A stretch of 64,000 nt of DNA from Conyzicola nivalis (GTDB taxonomy: Bacteria; Actinomycetota; Actinomycetes; Actinomycetales; Microbacteriaceae). Within the stretch, counting starts at the first letter, position 1. Each line of letters opens with the position of its first letter. The stretch is from positions 1-64,000 of the forward strand of contig NZ_BMGB01000001.1 in NCBI RefSeq assembly GCF_014639655.1, read 5' to 3'. The notes beneath the pieces were generated by a model, which was not told the origin of the DNA, searched no databases, and saw nothing but the letters and a program-made list of their open reading frames with translations. The position numbers and the translations under genes were made by a program. Shown here piece after piece: positions 28,352 through 35,336 of the stretch.

Positions 28352-29032
28352 ATGACAACGCCTCCCACGATCGGAATCCTCGGCGCCGGCAAGGTCGGTA
28401 CCATTCTCGCCCGCCTCGCCCTGCTCGCCGGTTACCGGGTTCTGATCGCTGGGTCAGGCAAGCCGCAGCGGATCAGTCTCATCGTCGATGTGCTCGCTCC
28501 GGGGGCGAAGGCCGTGACCGGGGAAGAGGTGGCGCTGCACTCCGACGTCGTGATTCTGGCGCTGCCGCTCGGCAAGCTGGAATCCGTTCCGGCGCGGGCG
28601 CTCGACGGAAAGCTCGTGATCGACGCGATGAACTACTGGTGGGAGACCGACGGCGTGCGTGACGACCTGCTCGACCCGCGCACGTCGACGAGCGAGATCG
28701 TGCAGTCGTTCTTGACCGGGTCGACGGTCGTGAAGGCGTTCAACCACATGGGCTATCACGACCTCGACGAGGGCTACCGTCCCCACGGTGCATCCGACCG
28801 CCGCGCGATCGCGGTCGCAGGCGACGACGTCGAGGCGGTGCGCGAGGTCGCGGCGATCGTCGACGCGCTCGGTTTCGACCCGCTGACCATCGCGAGCCTG
28901 GCCGACGGCGTGCTGCTGCAGCCGGGCAACCCGGCGTTCGGCGCCAACCTCTCGCTCGACGAGCTGCGCGCGCTCGTCGAGGCCTTCCCCGCCTCCGAGC
29001 AGGGTCGCGCGCTCGCCGCGGCCCGCGCCTAG
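28352..29032 (+). CDS. F420-dependent NADP reductase-like NAD(P)-binding protein
   Basis: 226 residues from ATG ([20 protein letters not shown]). The N-terminal dinucleotide loop [10 protein letters not shown] and the following SGKPQR match the NADP-binding part of the F420H2:NADP oxidoreductase/6-phosphogluconate dehydrogenase-like family, with DAMNYWW and [11 protein letters not shown] in the cofactor-facing region. Whether it uses F420 cannot be read here. Its stop shares CTAG with the convergent acetyltransferase gene. Confidence 0.85.
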   Translation: MTTPPTIGILGAGKVGTILARLALLAGYRVLIAGSGKPQRISLIVDVLAPGAKAVTGEEVALHSDVVILALPLGKLESVPARALDGKLVIDAMNYWWETDGVRDDLLDPRTSTSEIVQSFLTGSTVVKAFNHMGYHDLDEGYRPHGASDRRAIAVAGDDVEAVREVAAIVDALGFDPLTIASLADGVLLQPGNPAFGANLSLDELRALVEAFPASEQGRALAAARA

Positions 29033-29598
29033 AGGCCCAGCCGCATCAGGATGCGGGGAATGCCGCCCGACACCGACTCGGTGTCTGCCGCCTTGCTGAA
29101 TCCGGCGCGTTCGAACATGCCGCGCGTTCCCACGAACGCCATGGTCTGGTCGACCTTCTTCCCCGCGTTGTCGACGGGGCAGCTCTCGACCGCGGGTGCT
29201 CCGGATGCGCGCGCGTAGTCGACGGCGCCGTCGATGAGAGCGGCCGTGATTCCCTGCCCCCTGTGGCCGGGCCGCACGCGGAGGCACCAGACGGACCAGA
29301 CCGGTAGATCGTCGATGTGCGGGATCTTGCGCGAGTGCTCGATCGGGTACAGGTCGGAGCGTGGGGCGACACCGCCCCAGCCGACGACCTCGCCGTCGAG
29401 GTGCGCGAGAACCCCGGGCGCGATGGTGCGCCGGGTGAGGTCTCGCACCTTTTCGGCGCGTGCGGCGCCCACGAGAGCTCGGTTCTCCTTCGAACCCAGC
29501 CGCCAGGAAAGGCACCAGCACACCGACGACTCGGGCTTCTTCGGGCCGAGCATCGTCGCTATGCCGTCGAAGTCGTGGGCGGGTGTCACCTCGATCAT
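29029..29598 (-). CDS. GNAT-family acetyltransferase
   Basis: 189 residues from ATG. The GNAT core is visible: [17 protein letters not shown] strands, [20 protein letters not shown] with the acetyl-CoA pyrophosphate loop RxxGQG, and a C-terminal [10 protein letters not shown] motif. The ATG overlaps the stop of the EamA transporter gene (ATGA), so it is the second gene of that operon and likely under the same TetR control. The substrate is unknown; the pairing suggests modification and export of the same small molecule. Confidence 0.88.
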   Translation of the reverse strand: MIEVTPAHDFDGIATMLGPKKPESSVCWCLSWRLGSKENRALVGAARAEKVRDLTRRTIAPGVLAHLDGEVVGWGGVAPRSDLYPIEHSRKIPHIDDLPVWSVWCLRVRPGHRGQGITAALIDGAVDYARASGAPAVESCPVDNAGKKVDQTMAFVGTRGMFERAGFSKAADTESVSGGIPRILMRLGL

Positions 29599-30524
29599 GC
29601 GGCGATCTTAGGGCGGTCGTCCGAGGCGGTTAAGACCTTGCGTTCTGCGACCAGCACGATCGTGACCGCGGCCGCGCTAACGACGAACCCGAGCGCGGTG
29701 AGCGCGGAGAACTCTTCGCCGAGCAGAACCGCGCCCGCCACGGCGGTCGTCGGCGCCACCGCGAACAGCAGCGCGTTGAGCGAGGTCACACCGATGCGCC
29801 GGATCAGCCACCAGTAGAGGGCGTAGGCCGCGAGTGACGGCACGAACGCCGTGAAAGCGGTCGTCGCCCAGAAGGCGGCGGAAACAGGCGGCGCGGCGTT
29901 TCCCGTCGCGAGAGCCACACCGGCGAGTACGACGACAACTACGGCGACATGGATGGTCAGGGTCGTGAGGATCGGCAGGTCGTTCGGCCTGCGCCGGTCG
30001 ATGAACGTCGCCGCGATCAGGCACAGCATGGCCAGCGCGGGCAGCGCGTAGGCGAGGGGCGGGGCCTCGCCGCCCAGCTGTGAGCCGACGACGAGGGCGA
30101 CCCCGACGACTCCGAGCGCGAGGCCGGCCCACGATGCGCCGCGCACCCGCAGCCCGAGGATCGGGCCGACCAGCGTCGCGACGACGAGGGGCTGCACGGC
30201 GTCGATCAGCGCCGTCGTGCCTGTGCTGATCCCGGCGGCGACCGACGCGTAGACGAAGACGACGTAGCCGAGCTGCGAGAACGCGCCCACGGTTGCCTGC
30301 CGGCGCAGGTCCGCGGCGCGCAGGCCGCGGAGGGCTCCGGTCGCGGCGCACGCCGCGATCAGGACGACCGCCAGCAACAGATAGCGCCAGAGCAGGAGCG
30401 TCCACATCGACCCGTCGACCGTCGCCACCTTCGCCGCGACGAAGCCCGAGCTCCACGACAGCACGAAGGCGACGGCGGCCGCTACCGTGACGACGCGGCG
30501 AGGTATACAGGTCGGTATAGTCAT
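29595..30524 (-). CDS. EamA/DMT-family exporter
   Basis: 309 residues from ATG 30524 (MTIPTCIPRRVV). Ten predicted membrane helices in two EamA repeats; the first starts VAFVLSWSSGFVAAKVA, the second has FVPSLAAYALYWWLIRRIG near residue 230. Drug/metabolite transporters of this type export metabolites or amino acids. The first codons are themselves a copy of the TetR operator (30504-30519), giving the unusual peptide TIPTCIP. Operon with the downstream GNAT gene; divergent TetR at 30558. A longer open frame to 31187 is antisense to tetR and is rejected. Confidence 0.9.
   Translation of the reverse strand: MTIPTCIPRRVVTVAAAVAFVLSWSSGFVAAKVATVDGSMWTLLLWRYLLLAVVLIAACAATGALRGLRAADLRRQATVGAFSQLGYVVFVYASVAAGISTGTTALIDAVQPLVVATLVGPILGLRVRGASWAGLALGVVGVALVVGSQLGGEAPPLAYALPALAMLCLIAATFIDRRRPNDLPILTTLTIHVAVVVVVLAGVALATGNAAPPVSAAFWATTAFTAFVPSLAAYALYWWLIRRIGVTSLNALLFAVAPTTAVAGAVLLGEEFSALTALGFVVSAAAVTIVLVAERKVLTASDDRPKIAA
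30504..30519. promoter_or_regulatory. TetR operator copy 1, inside the EamA 5' coding region
   Basis: TATACAGGTCGGTATA is identical to the copy 30 bp away; TATAC and GTATA form inverted half-sites. It overlaps codons 2 to 7 of the EamA gene (ATGACTATACCGACC...). Confidence 0.7.
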
Positions 30525-30533
30525 CGCCTCGAC

Positions 30534-30549
30534 TATACAGGTCGGTATA
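30534..30549. promoter_or_regulatory. TetR operator copy 2, between divergent promoters
   Basis: Same 16 bp as copy 1. A -10-like TATAGT (reverse strand, 30537-30532) and TATACT (30546-30551) abut or overlap its two ends, each about six bases from its start codon, so both divergent mRNAs would be leaderless and both promoters blocked by a bound repressor. Confidence 0.75.
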
Positions 30550-30557
30550 CTCGTGCC

Positions 30558-31142
30558 ATGACCGCTCCCGTGCCGCAGCTCGCCCCACTCACCCCCGGCG
30601 CTCGCCGCGTGCTCGATGCCGCGAGCGCCCTCTTCTACGAGCGCGGAATCCACGCCGTCGGCGTCGACACCATCTCCGAAGCGGCCGGGGTGTCGAAGAA
30701 GACGCTTTACGACCGTTTCGGCTCGAAGGACGCGCTGGTCGTCGCCTACCTGCAGCATCGCGACGCGCGCTGGCGGGCGCACCTCGACGGGGCTCTCGCC
30801 GCGGTACCCGAGCCGGGTGTCTCCCGCGTGCTCGCGGTCTTCGACGCCGCGATCTCGTGGAGCGAAGACAACAGCCCCAAGGGGTGCAGCGCCATCAACG
30901 CGCGCGCCGAGGTGAGCGACGACGACGGCGCGCAGTCCGTCTTCCCGGAGGTGACCAGACAGAAGGTATGGCTGCTCGACCTCTTTGCCGAGCTGTGTGC
31001 GGATGCCGGAGTCGCCGACCCGGTCGGCACGGCGCAGACCTTGACGCTGCTTTACGAAGGCGCGATCGTCACCGTCGGCATGCACACCTTCGCCGAGCCG
31101 TTGGAGCGCGCGCGCACGGTCGCGCGCCGACTGCTCGCCTAG
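30558..31142 (+). CDS. TetR-family regulator of the EamA-GNAT operon
   Basis: 194 residues from ATG. HTH region: LDAASALFYERGIHAVGVDT, ISEAAGVSKKTLYDRFGSKD, the AcrR/YjdC-like TetR group with a recognition helix at about 48-57. C-terminal ligand domain with a Cys-containing SPKGCSAINARAEV segment. Two identical operators lie in the 33 bp before it and in the adjacent EamA coding start, so it probably autoregulates and represses the exporter. Confidence 0.92.
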   Translation: MTAPVPQLAPLTPGARRVLDAASALFYERGIHAVGVDTISEAAGVSKKTLYDRFGSKDALVVAYLQHRDARWRAHLDGALAAVPEPGVSRVLAVFDAAISWSEDNSPKGCSAINARAEVSDDDGAQSVFPEVTRQKVWLLDLFAELCADAGVADPVGTAQTLTLLYEGAIVTVGMHTFAEPLERARTVARRLLA

Positions 31143-31201
31143 AGAGAGTCCCCGGTAAGGAATCGTTGGCCTATCCGCCGAGCCCATGTAAGTTCTAACT
31201 A

Positions 31202-31675
31202 ATGGATCCTCAATCTTCCCCGTGGGGATCGGCCGACGACATGATCGCCCGCGTCAACGAGCAGAACCTGGGCGGATGCGATGGCCGTCGGACTGCAGAT
31301 CGCTTCGACGATCGTCAAGATCGTGCACGACCTGGTGCGCGACGCCATCGCCCAGGTCGTCGGTTCCGTCGTCTCGTATGCGGCGACTCTTGTGGTGACT
31401 GCCGGCCTCGCGACGCCGCTCGTGATCGAGCAGGTTGCGACTCGGGTCGCATCACTCGTCGGACGTATCGGCAAGACCATCACCCAGCTTCTCTCCTCTG
31501 GCAAGCAGCTCTCGAAGCTGCTCGATAGCCTGCAGGCGCTGTTCAAGAAGGCGAAGGACCTGTTTGACGGGGTGATCCCGGGCGGTCTAGCGCGCCGAAG
31601 ACGCCGAAGCCGGTCGATCCCGCACCGCGACATCGCGTCCTTGATCCCAGGAAGACCCAGGTTCTACGGAAGAAG
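31202..31675 (+). pseudogene. Frame-disrupted type VII-style toxin delivery region
   Basis: Starts with MDPQSSPWGSADDMIARVNE in one frame; a shift at about 31262-31270 leads into frame 31281 (TWADAMAVGLQIASTIVKIV, then VVGSVVSYAATLVVTAGLAT and RVASLVGRIGKTITQLLSSG), an Ala/Val-rich helical region like that of actinobacterial WXG-type polymorphic toxins. Near 31580 a second shift is needed to reach SSAPKTPKPVDPAPRHRVLD, a Pro-rich linker running into the toxin module. The ~100-residue N-terminal WXG domain is missing. So the gene is truncated and broken at least twice. The frame-0 run could be called as an ORF to 31964, but it then reads nonsense through the toxin region. Confidence 0.8.
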
Positions 31676-32134
31676 ATGGAGGAGTGGCAGGCACGTGGAG
31701 GGCCTGGATACGATCCCACGAGCGGCCTTGGCTGGGATGCGTTTCTCGACAAGTACCTGGTCGGATTCAACTCCGAGGGGATCCCCGAATGGCGGTGGCC
31801 AGATCAATACCCTCACGGTTTCGATTCCGCGGGCGGCTCACGAAACACCCTCATGCAGGGCGATACGATCAACCGTCTCGCGCCCCCAAACTCGAAGAAA
31901 GGAAGCTTCGCGGCCCCGCCGGGGACTTCCTTTCCAGAGATGGGGCTGCCACCGGATCGTCTGAACCCGTCGTGGAACACAACTGAGTATGTAGTGGTGC
32001 AGAAGTTGCCGCCCGAAGTGTTGGAAGGCGTGACGGAGTCAGCTTTTGGACAAAGTGGGGGTGGAGTGCAGTATTTCTTCCCCAAAGGTATCCAGTGGTA
32101 CGTCGACAACCATTACCTTGATGTCCTGCCATAA
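31676..32134 (+). CDS. TNT-like (NAD+ glycohydrolase) toxin module, remnant
   Basis: 152 residues from the first ATG of this frame; a weak GGAAGA lies just upstream. It resembles the C-terminal TNT domain of M. tuberculosis CpnT: YPHGFDSAGG, GDTINRLAPPNSKKGSFAAP, a PGTSFPEMGLPP stretch, and the hallmark FGQSGGGVQYFFPKG with its conserved Gln. Differences from the family: the aromatic after Arg in the DRY/F segment is Leu, and the usual Arg before LPP is Met, so activity is doubtful. The delivery part upstream is broken (31202-31675), so this may be unexpressed or a silent toxin cassette. Putative immunity genes follow directly. Confidence 0.75.
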   Translation: MEEWQARGGPGYDPTSGLGWDAFLDKYLVGFNSEGIPEWRWPDQYPHGFDSAGGSRNTLMQGDTINRLAPPNSKKGSFAAPPGTSFPEMGLPPDRLNPSWNTTEYVVVQKLPPEVLEGVTESAFGQSGGGVQYFFPKGIQWYVDNHYLDVLP

Positions 32135-32151
32135 ACGTTAGGGAGTTACCA

Positions 32152-32520
32152 ATGAAGTTCGATGAACTTTCAGCCCGGGTGAAGGATCGGTTTCCGAACC
32201 CCGAGTATCTTTTGACCTGGTATACGGGCGAGTATTTCGAGGCAGATAATGCGATCGTTCCGCTATCCGATGGGCGTTTCACTGTGTATCACGCCTCGGG
32301 CCGGGGCGGTTTCTCGGAAGAGTTCGATTCCGAGGGCCGACCGAGAATCTTCGAGAGCGAGGACATGGTTTGCGACTTTGTGTGGGCGGAGCTGACGACG
32401 CCACGTTCGGCAGACACGCTAGCGTCGCCTATCTCGCCAGAGGTGAAGGCGTCTCGCGCTGATGAGCAGCGCCGACGGATTTTGGCGAAGCGTGCGGGGC
32501 CAATTCGGCCAGCGAGATGA
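32152..32520 (+). CDS. Putative immunity-like protein, family A copy 1
   Basis: 122 residues from ATG, 17 bases after the toxin module; a GGGAG precedes it. Family A pattern: TWYTGEYF (22-29), IVPLSDGRF (35-43), SGRG (49-52), CDFVW (74-78). Its position directly after the toxin supports a role as cognate immunity protein, but that is inference and no known family is recognised. The tail from residue 85 is basic and variable. GC content is visibly lower than in the flanking housekeeping genes. Confidence 0.75.
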   Translation: MKFDELSARVKDRFPNPEYLLTWYTGEYFEADNAIVPLSDGRFTVYHASGRGGFSEEFDSEGRPRIFESEDMVCDFVWAELTTPRSADTLASPISPEVKASRADEQRRRILAKRAGPIRPAR

Positions 32521-32599
32521 TTTCCGAGCGTGACAACCTCTGATTCGAGGTGAGATCGATGCGCACCGGCGAGCACATCACACGCGTGGGCCGCGCCCC

Positions 32600-32695
32600 A
32601 TGGCCGCTGCGTGGAGTGAGCACGACGAGATCCTTCTGCAGAAACTAGGATGGAACCGCGGCACCCCGATCCGGGGGCTCAAGCCGTTGGAGTAA
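32600..32695 (+). pseudogene. Remnant of a family B small gene
   Basis: 31 codons from ATG. From codon 7, EHDEILLQKLGWNRGTPIRG then LKPLE match the last 25 residues of the intact gene at 33842 (EHDELLMQKPGWNRGTPIRR LKPLK). Only the C-terminal end remains, so a third copy of family B was deleted here. The rest of the 32521-32758 gap shows no other gene. Confidence 0.75.
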
Positions 32696-32758
32696 GCGGC
32701 TACACTGGCATACGATCGGCTCATTTGAGACAGTGCAGACCAGAGACGTGGCAGCGAG

Positions 32759-33145
32759 ATGAGATATCAAGACCTCGTCGCGCGGGTGGAACAGCTCGGG
32801 CCGCGGGTCGGCTACACGATCAGCTGGTATGACGGCGTCTACTCCGAGGCTAACTACACCATCGTGCCCCTCGCCGATGGGAAATTTACCGTCTACCGCC
32901 CGTCAGGACGCGGCTCGAACTTTCCCGATCATGATTTCGACGGCCGCGAGGTGGTCTTCGATTCTGAGGACGCGGCCTGCGACTACGTCTGGGCGAAGAT
33001 CACCCATCCGAAGCCGGAGCCGGAGCCGGAGCCGAAGAAATTCACGATGCCCTCTGCGGCGGAACTCGCCGAACAGCGACGAGTTGCATTCGCGAACCTG
33101 GGCATTGCCGATCCACGGCTCGCGCGTCGCGAGGATGGCCTGTGA
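32759..33145 (+). CDS. Putative immunity-like protein, family A copy 2
   Basis: 128 residues from ATG. Same landmarks at the same spacing as copy 1: SWYDGVYSEANY (22-33), IVPLADGKF (35-43), SGRG (49-52), CDYVW (74-78). A Pro/Glu repeat linker (KPEPEPEPEP) follows and then a short helical tail. Three bases separate it from copy 3, so the two are cotranscribed. Function unknown; immunity by context. Confidence 0.75.
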   Translation: MRYQDLVARVEQLGPRVGYTISWYDGVYSEANYTIVPLADGKFTVYRPSGRGSNFPDHDFDGREVVFDSEDAACDYVWAKITHPKPEPEPEPKKFTMPSAAELAEQRRVAFANLGIADPRLARREDGL

Positions 33146-33148
33146 CAG

Positions 33149-33508
33149 ATGAAATTCGGCGAACTACAGCGACGGGTGCACGAAGAGATCCCGAAATTGC
33201 GCCGGGCGCTGGTTTGGTTCAATCCTGACGAGGTGACGAATGCGGCGTATGTCATCGTGCCCATGACTGACGGCCGATTCACGATTTACCACCCATCGGG
33301 ACGCGGCGAGTACTACCAGGACCTCGCCCCCGATGGCGAGCCGCGCGTCTTTGCGAATGAGGACGACGTCTGCGACTTCGTCTGGACTGAACTGCATGCA
33401 CCGAAGCTGCCGGAGCGAGTTCTCCGGCAGCAAACGCCGGAAGAAGCAGCCGATCAAAAACGACGTTTCGAGGAAAGCATGCGCAACGCGCGTAAGTCGG
33501 AACCCTAG
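33149..33508 (+). CDS. Putative immunity-like protein, family A copy 3
   Basis: 119 residues from ATG. Landmarks: LVWFNPDEV (21-29), IVPMTDGRF (36-44), SGRG (50-53), CDFVW (75-79). It is the most divergent of the short copies before residue 35. The helical, charged tail (residues 90-119) contains repeated Arg/Glu. Follows copy 2 after 3 bases. Confidence 0.75.
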   Translation: MKFGELQRRVHEEIPKLRRALVWFNPDEVTNAAYVIVPMTDGRFTIYHPSGRGEYYQDLAPDGEPRVFANEDDVCDFVWTELHAPKLPERVLRQQTPEEAADQKRRFEESMRNARKSEP

Positions 33509-33551
33509 GCTTACGTCTGAGCGAAAGACGACCCGACTTTGGAGACGCGAA

Positions 33552-33782
33552 ATGCAACCACGCGACGAGTTCTTTTCGCGCGTTGAGCGCTATTCGCTCG
33601 GGGTCGACGAGGAATCCGGGCGCCTCTATGCGTCCTTTCCCGTCAACAGCAGTGCCGTGGGCTACGAGGAGTATTACGAGCTGACCGACGACCAGTATCG
33701 GCGTTGCATGGCAGATAGCACTGTCGCGTTAGCGTTCGTGGAGGAGTGCCGCCGGCACGAGCATGACGAGCTACTTCTATAA
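33552..33782 (+). CDS. Family B small protein, C-terminally truncated
   Basis: 76 residues from ATG with GGAGACGCGAA upstream. It shares QPRDE, YSLGVDE-SGR-YAS-PV, YYELTDD and AFVEECRRHEHDELL with the gene at 33842. A TAA at 33780-33782 replaces the homologue's Gln codon; beyond it the frame still reads KPGWNRGIPV, so a nonsense mutation removed roughly 20 C-terminal residues. It is probably a decayed duplicate. The role is unknown; immunity or accessory by context. Confidence 0.65.
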   Translation: MQPRDEFFSRVERYSLGVDEESGRLYASFPVNSSAVGYEEYYELTDDQYRRCMADSTVALAFVEECRRHEHDELLL

Positions 33783-33841
33783 AAGCCAGGTTGGAACAGG
33801 GGTATTCCTGTCTAACCGGCGTCTGTGGATGGGAACTGAGA

Positions 33842-34132
33842 ATGAAGCTGCAGCCACGCGATGAGTGCTCCTCCCGCGAGAACCTCTACTCGCTCGGAGT
33901 AGATGAGATGTCGGGGCGCCGCTATGCGTCTCTGCCCGTCACCATCGGTGTCGTCGACTACGACGAGTACTACGAGTTGACCGACGACGAATACGCTCGG
34001 TTCATGGCCGACCCCGCCAGCACGGCGGCGTTTATCGAGGAGTGCCGTCGGCACGAGCACGATGAGCTCCTCATGCAGAAGCCGGGGTGGAACCGGGGCA
34101 CCCCGATTCGTCGGCTCAAGCCGTTGAAGTAG
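33842..34132 (+). CDS. Family B small protein, intact copy
   Basis: 96 residues from ATG 33842; an earlier ATG at 33791 is open but the alignment with the 33552 gene starts here. Acidic and Tyr-rich (YDEYYELTDDEYARFMAD) with a conserved CRRHEHDELL helix and a basic end (GWNRGTPIRRLKPLK). Appears three times in the array (this, 33552 truncated, 32600 remnant), interleaved with family A. No recognised domain. Confidence 0.7.
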   Translation: MKLQPRDECSSRENLYSLGVDEMSGRRYASLPVTIGVVDYDEYYELTDDEYARFMADPASTAAFIEECRRHEHDELLMQKPGWNRGTPIRRLKPLK

Positions 34133-34180
34133 GTGTCGCGCGGGCTGAGCGTGACGACCTCGACTATTTAAGGTAGACAC

Positions 34181-35284
34181 ATGCTCATCGAAGAACTCGT
34201 GACGCGTGTGAACGCGACGCTGGAGCACCCCGAGTACGCGGTGACGTGGTTTCAGCAGGGCCAGTACTCGGACACCAATTACACGATCGTGCCGTTGCCG
34301 GGCGGCCAGTTCGCACTCCATCGCCCCACGGGGCGCGGAGGCAACTATCTCGACCGTGACTACGACCACGGCGGACGTCCGAGGATCTTCCACTCCGAAG
34401 ACGCCGTGTGTGATTACGTCTGGGAGCAGTTGACGAAGACCCGGCCGCCGACCGAGACCGCGAGCCTGCCGCCGGCGGAGGAGCTGGCGCAGCTGCGGCT
34501 GAAACTCCTCCCCGGCGGATCACCAGACGATCCCGGCACCCCGCTCGGGCCGGTTCGCTCGCGGCCGTACCCGAAGGCGCTGCGTCCGCTCGCGCAACTG
34601 GGCTGGACGTGCCTTGCGGCGGTCTGGGGCGCCGCGACGGTCTCTCTGGTCGTGTCGCTGGCGCCGGGGGAGCACGGCCCTTCGCCCTCCGTGTTCTTTG
34701 TGATCGCGACATCCTTCTGCGTCGCCCTCGTCACGTGGATCGGGGCGATCGTCGGGTTGCTGGTGACCGCGCGATCCCTGAGTGCAGTGGTGGTCTTTGT
34801 GGCGAATGCAGCGTTCGCCGCACTGGGCGGGGCGCTGACGGTGATCGTGGGCGGATTCGGCCTGGGGTGGGCGCGTGAGTCCTTCTGGCCGTGGGTGAAC
34901 GGCGGGGCACTGGTCCCCGCGCTCGTCGTCGCCGTGGTCGTACGGGCGCTGGGCGCGAGCGCAGCGAAGCGCCGATACGTCGACGTCGAGGGAATGGTGG
35001 CGCGCCTTGAGCGCACCGTCCCCGAGATGCGAGGCCAGATGGAGCGTTACCGCGCCGACGCGAGGCCGCAGGGCCGAATCGGCATCTCGCCGCTCGAGAC
35101 CGGCGGTTTCGCCGTCTACCGCCGCAACGACGATCGCGACGGGTGGAGCCGAGCGGCCGACAGCGCCGGAGCGCCGATCGTTCTGGACGACGAGGCAGCG
35201 GTGAGCCAATTCGTCCAGGACGAGGGGGCCGCGCTCACCGCGCCGAAACCTCCGACACCGTCCGGGCCGGGTGTGGGCGGGTAA
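34181..35284 (+). CDS. Membrane-fused family A protein with a second decayed module
   Basis: 367 residues from ATG. Residues 1-90 are a family A module (TWFQQGQYSDTNY 22-34, IVPLPGGQF 36-44, TGRG 50-53, CDYVW 77-81). A Pro-rich linker follows, then four hydrophobic segments at about 140-160, 167-195, 198-228 and 234-256. Residues about 270-355 repeat the module in weaker form (VEGMVARLERTVPEMRGQME, ISPLETGGFAVYRR, VLDDEAAVSQFVQDEG), lacking the CDYVW motif. It ends the array. Such a fusion suggests anchoring an immunity domain at the membrane where a toxin would enter; this is inference. Confidence 0.75.
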   Translation: MLIEELVTRVNATLEHPEYAVTWFQQGQYSDTNYTIVPLPGGQFALHRPTGRGGNYLDRDYDHGGRPRIFHSEDAVCDYVWEQLTKTRPPTETASLPPAEELAQLRLKLLPGGSPDDPGTPLGPVRSRPYPKALRPLAQLGWTCLAAVWGAATVSLVVSLAPGEHGPSPSVFFVIATSFCVALVTWIGAIVGLLVTARSLSAVVVFVANAAFAALGGALTVIVGGFGLGWARESFWPWVNGGALVPALVVAVVVRALGASAAKRRYVDVEGMVARLERTVPEMRGQMERYRADARPQGRIGISPLETGGFAVYRRNDDRDGWSRAADSAGAPIVLDDEAAVSQFVQDEGAALTAPKPPTPSGPGVGG

Positions 35285-35290
35285 CCTGTA

Positions 35291-35312
35291 GGTCGCTGAG
35301 CCTGTCGAAGCG
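35291..35312 (+). repeat. Dispersed 22-bp repeat, intergenic copy
   Basis: GGTCGCTGAGCCTGTCGAAGCG, identical to 51012-51033 within gcvP, and related to 8167-8188 and the hairpin at 44901. It lies after the array and before the ABC-F gene. Confidence 0.75.
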
Positions 35313-35336
35313 CATCACCCTCGAGAGGACCCCGGC

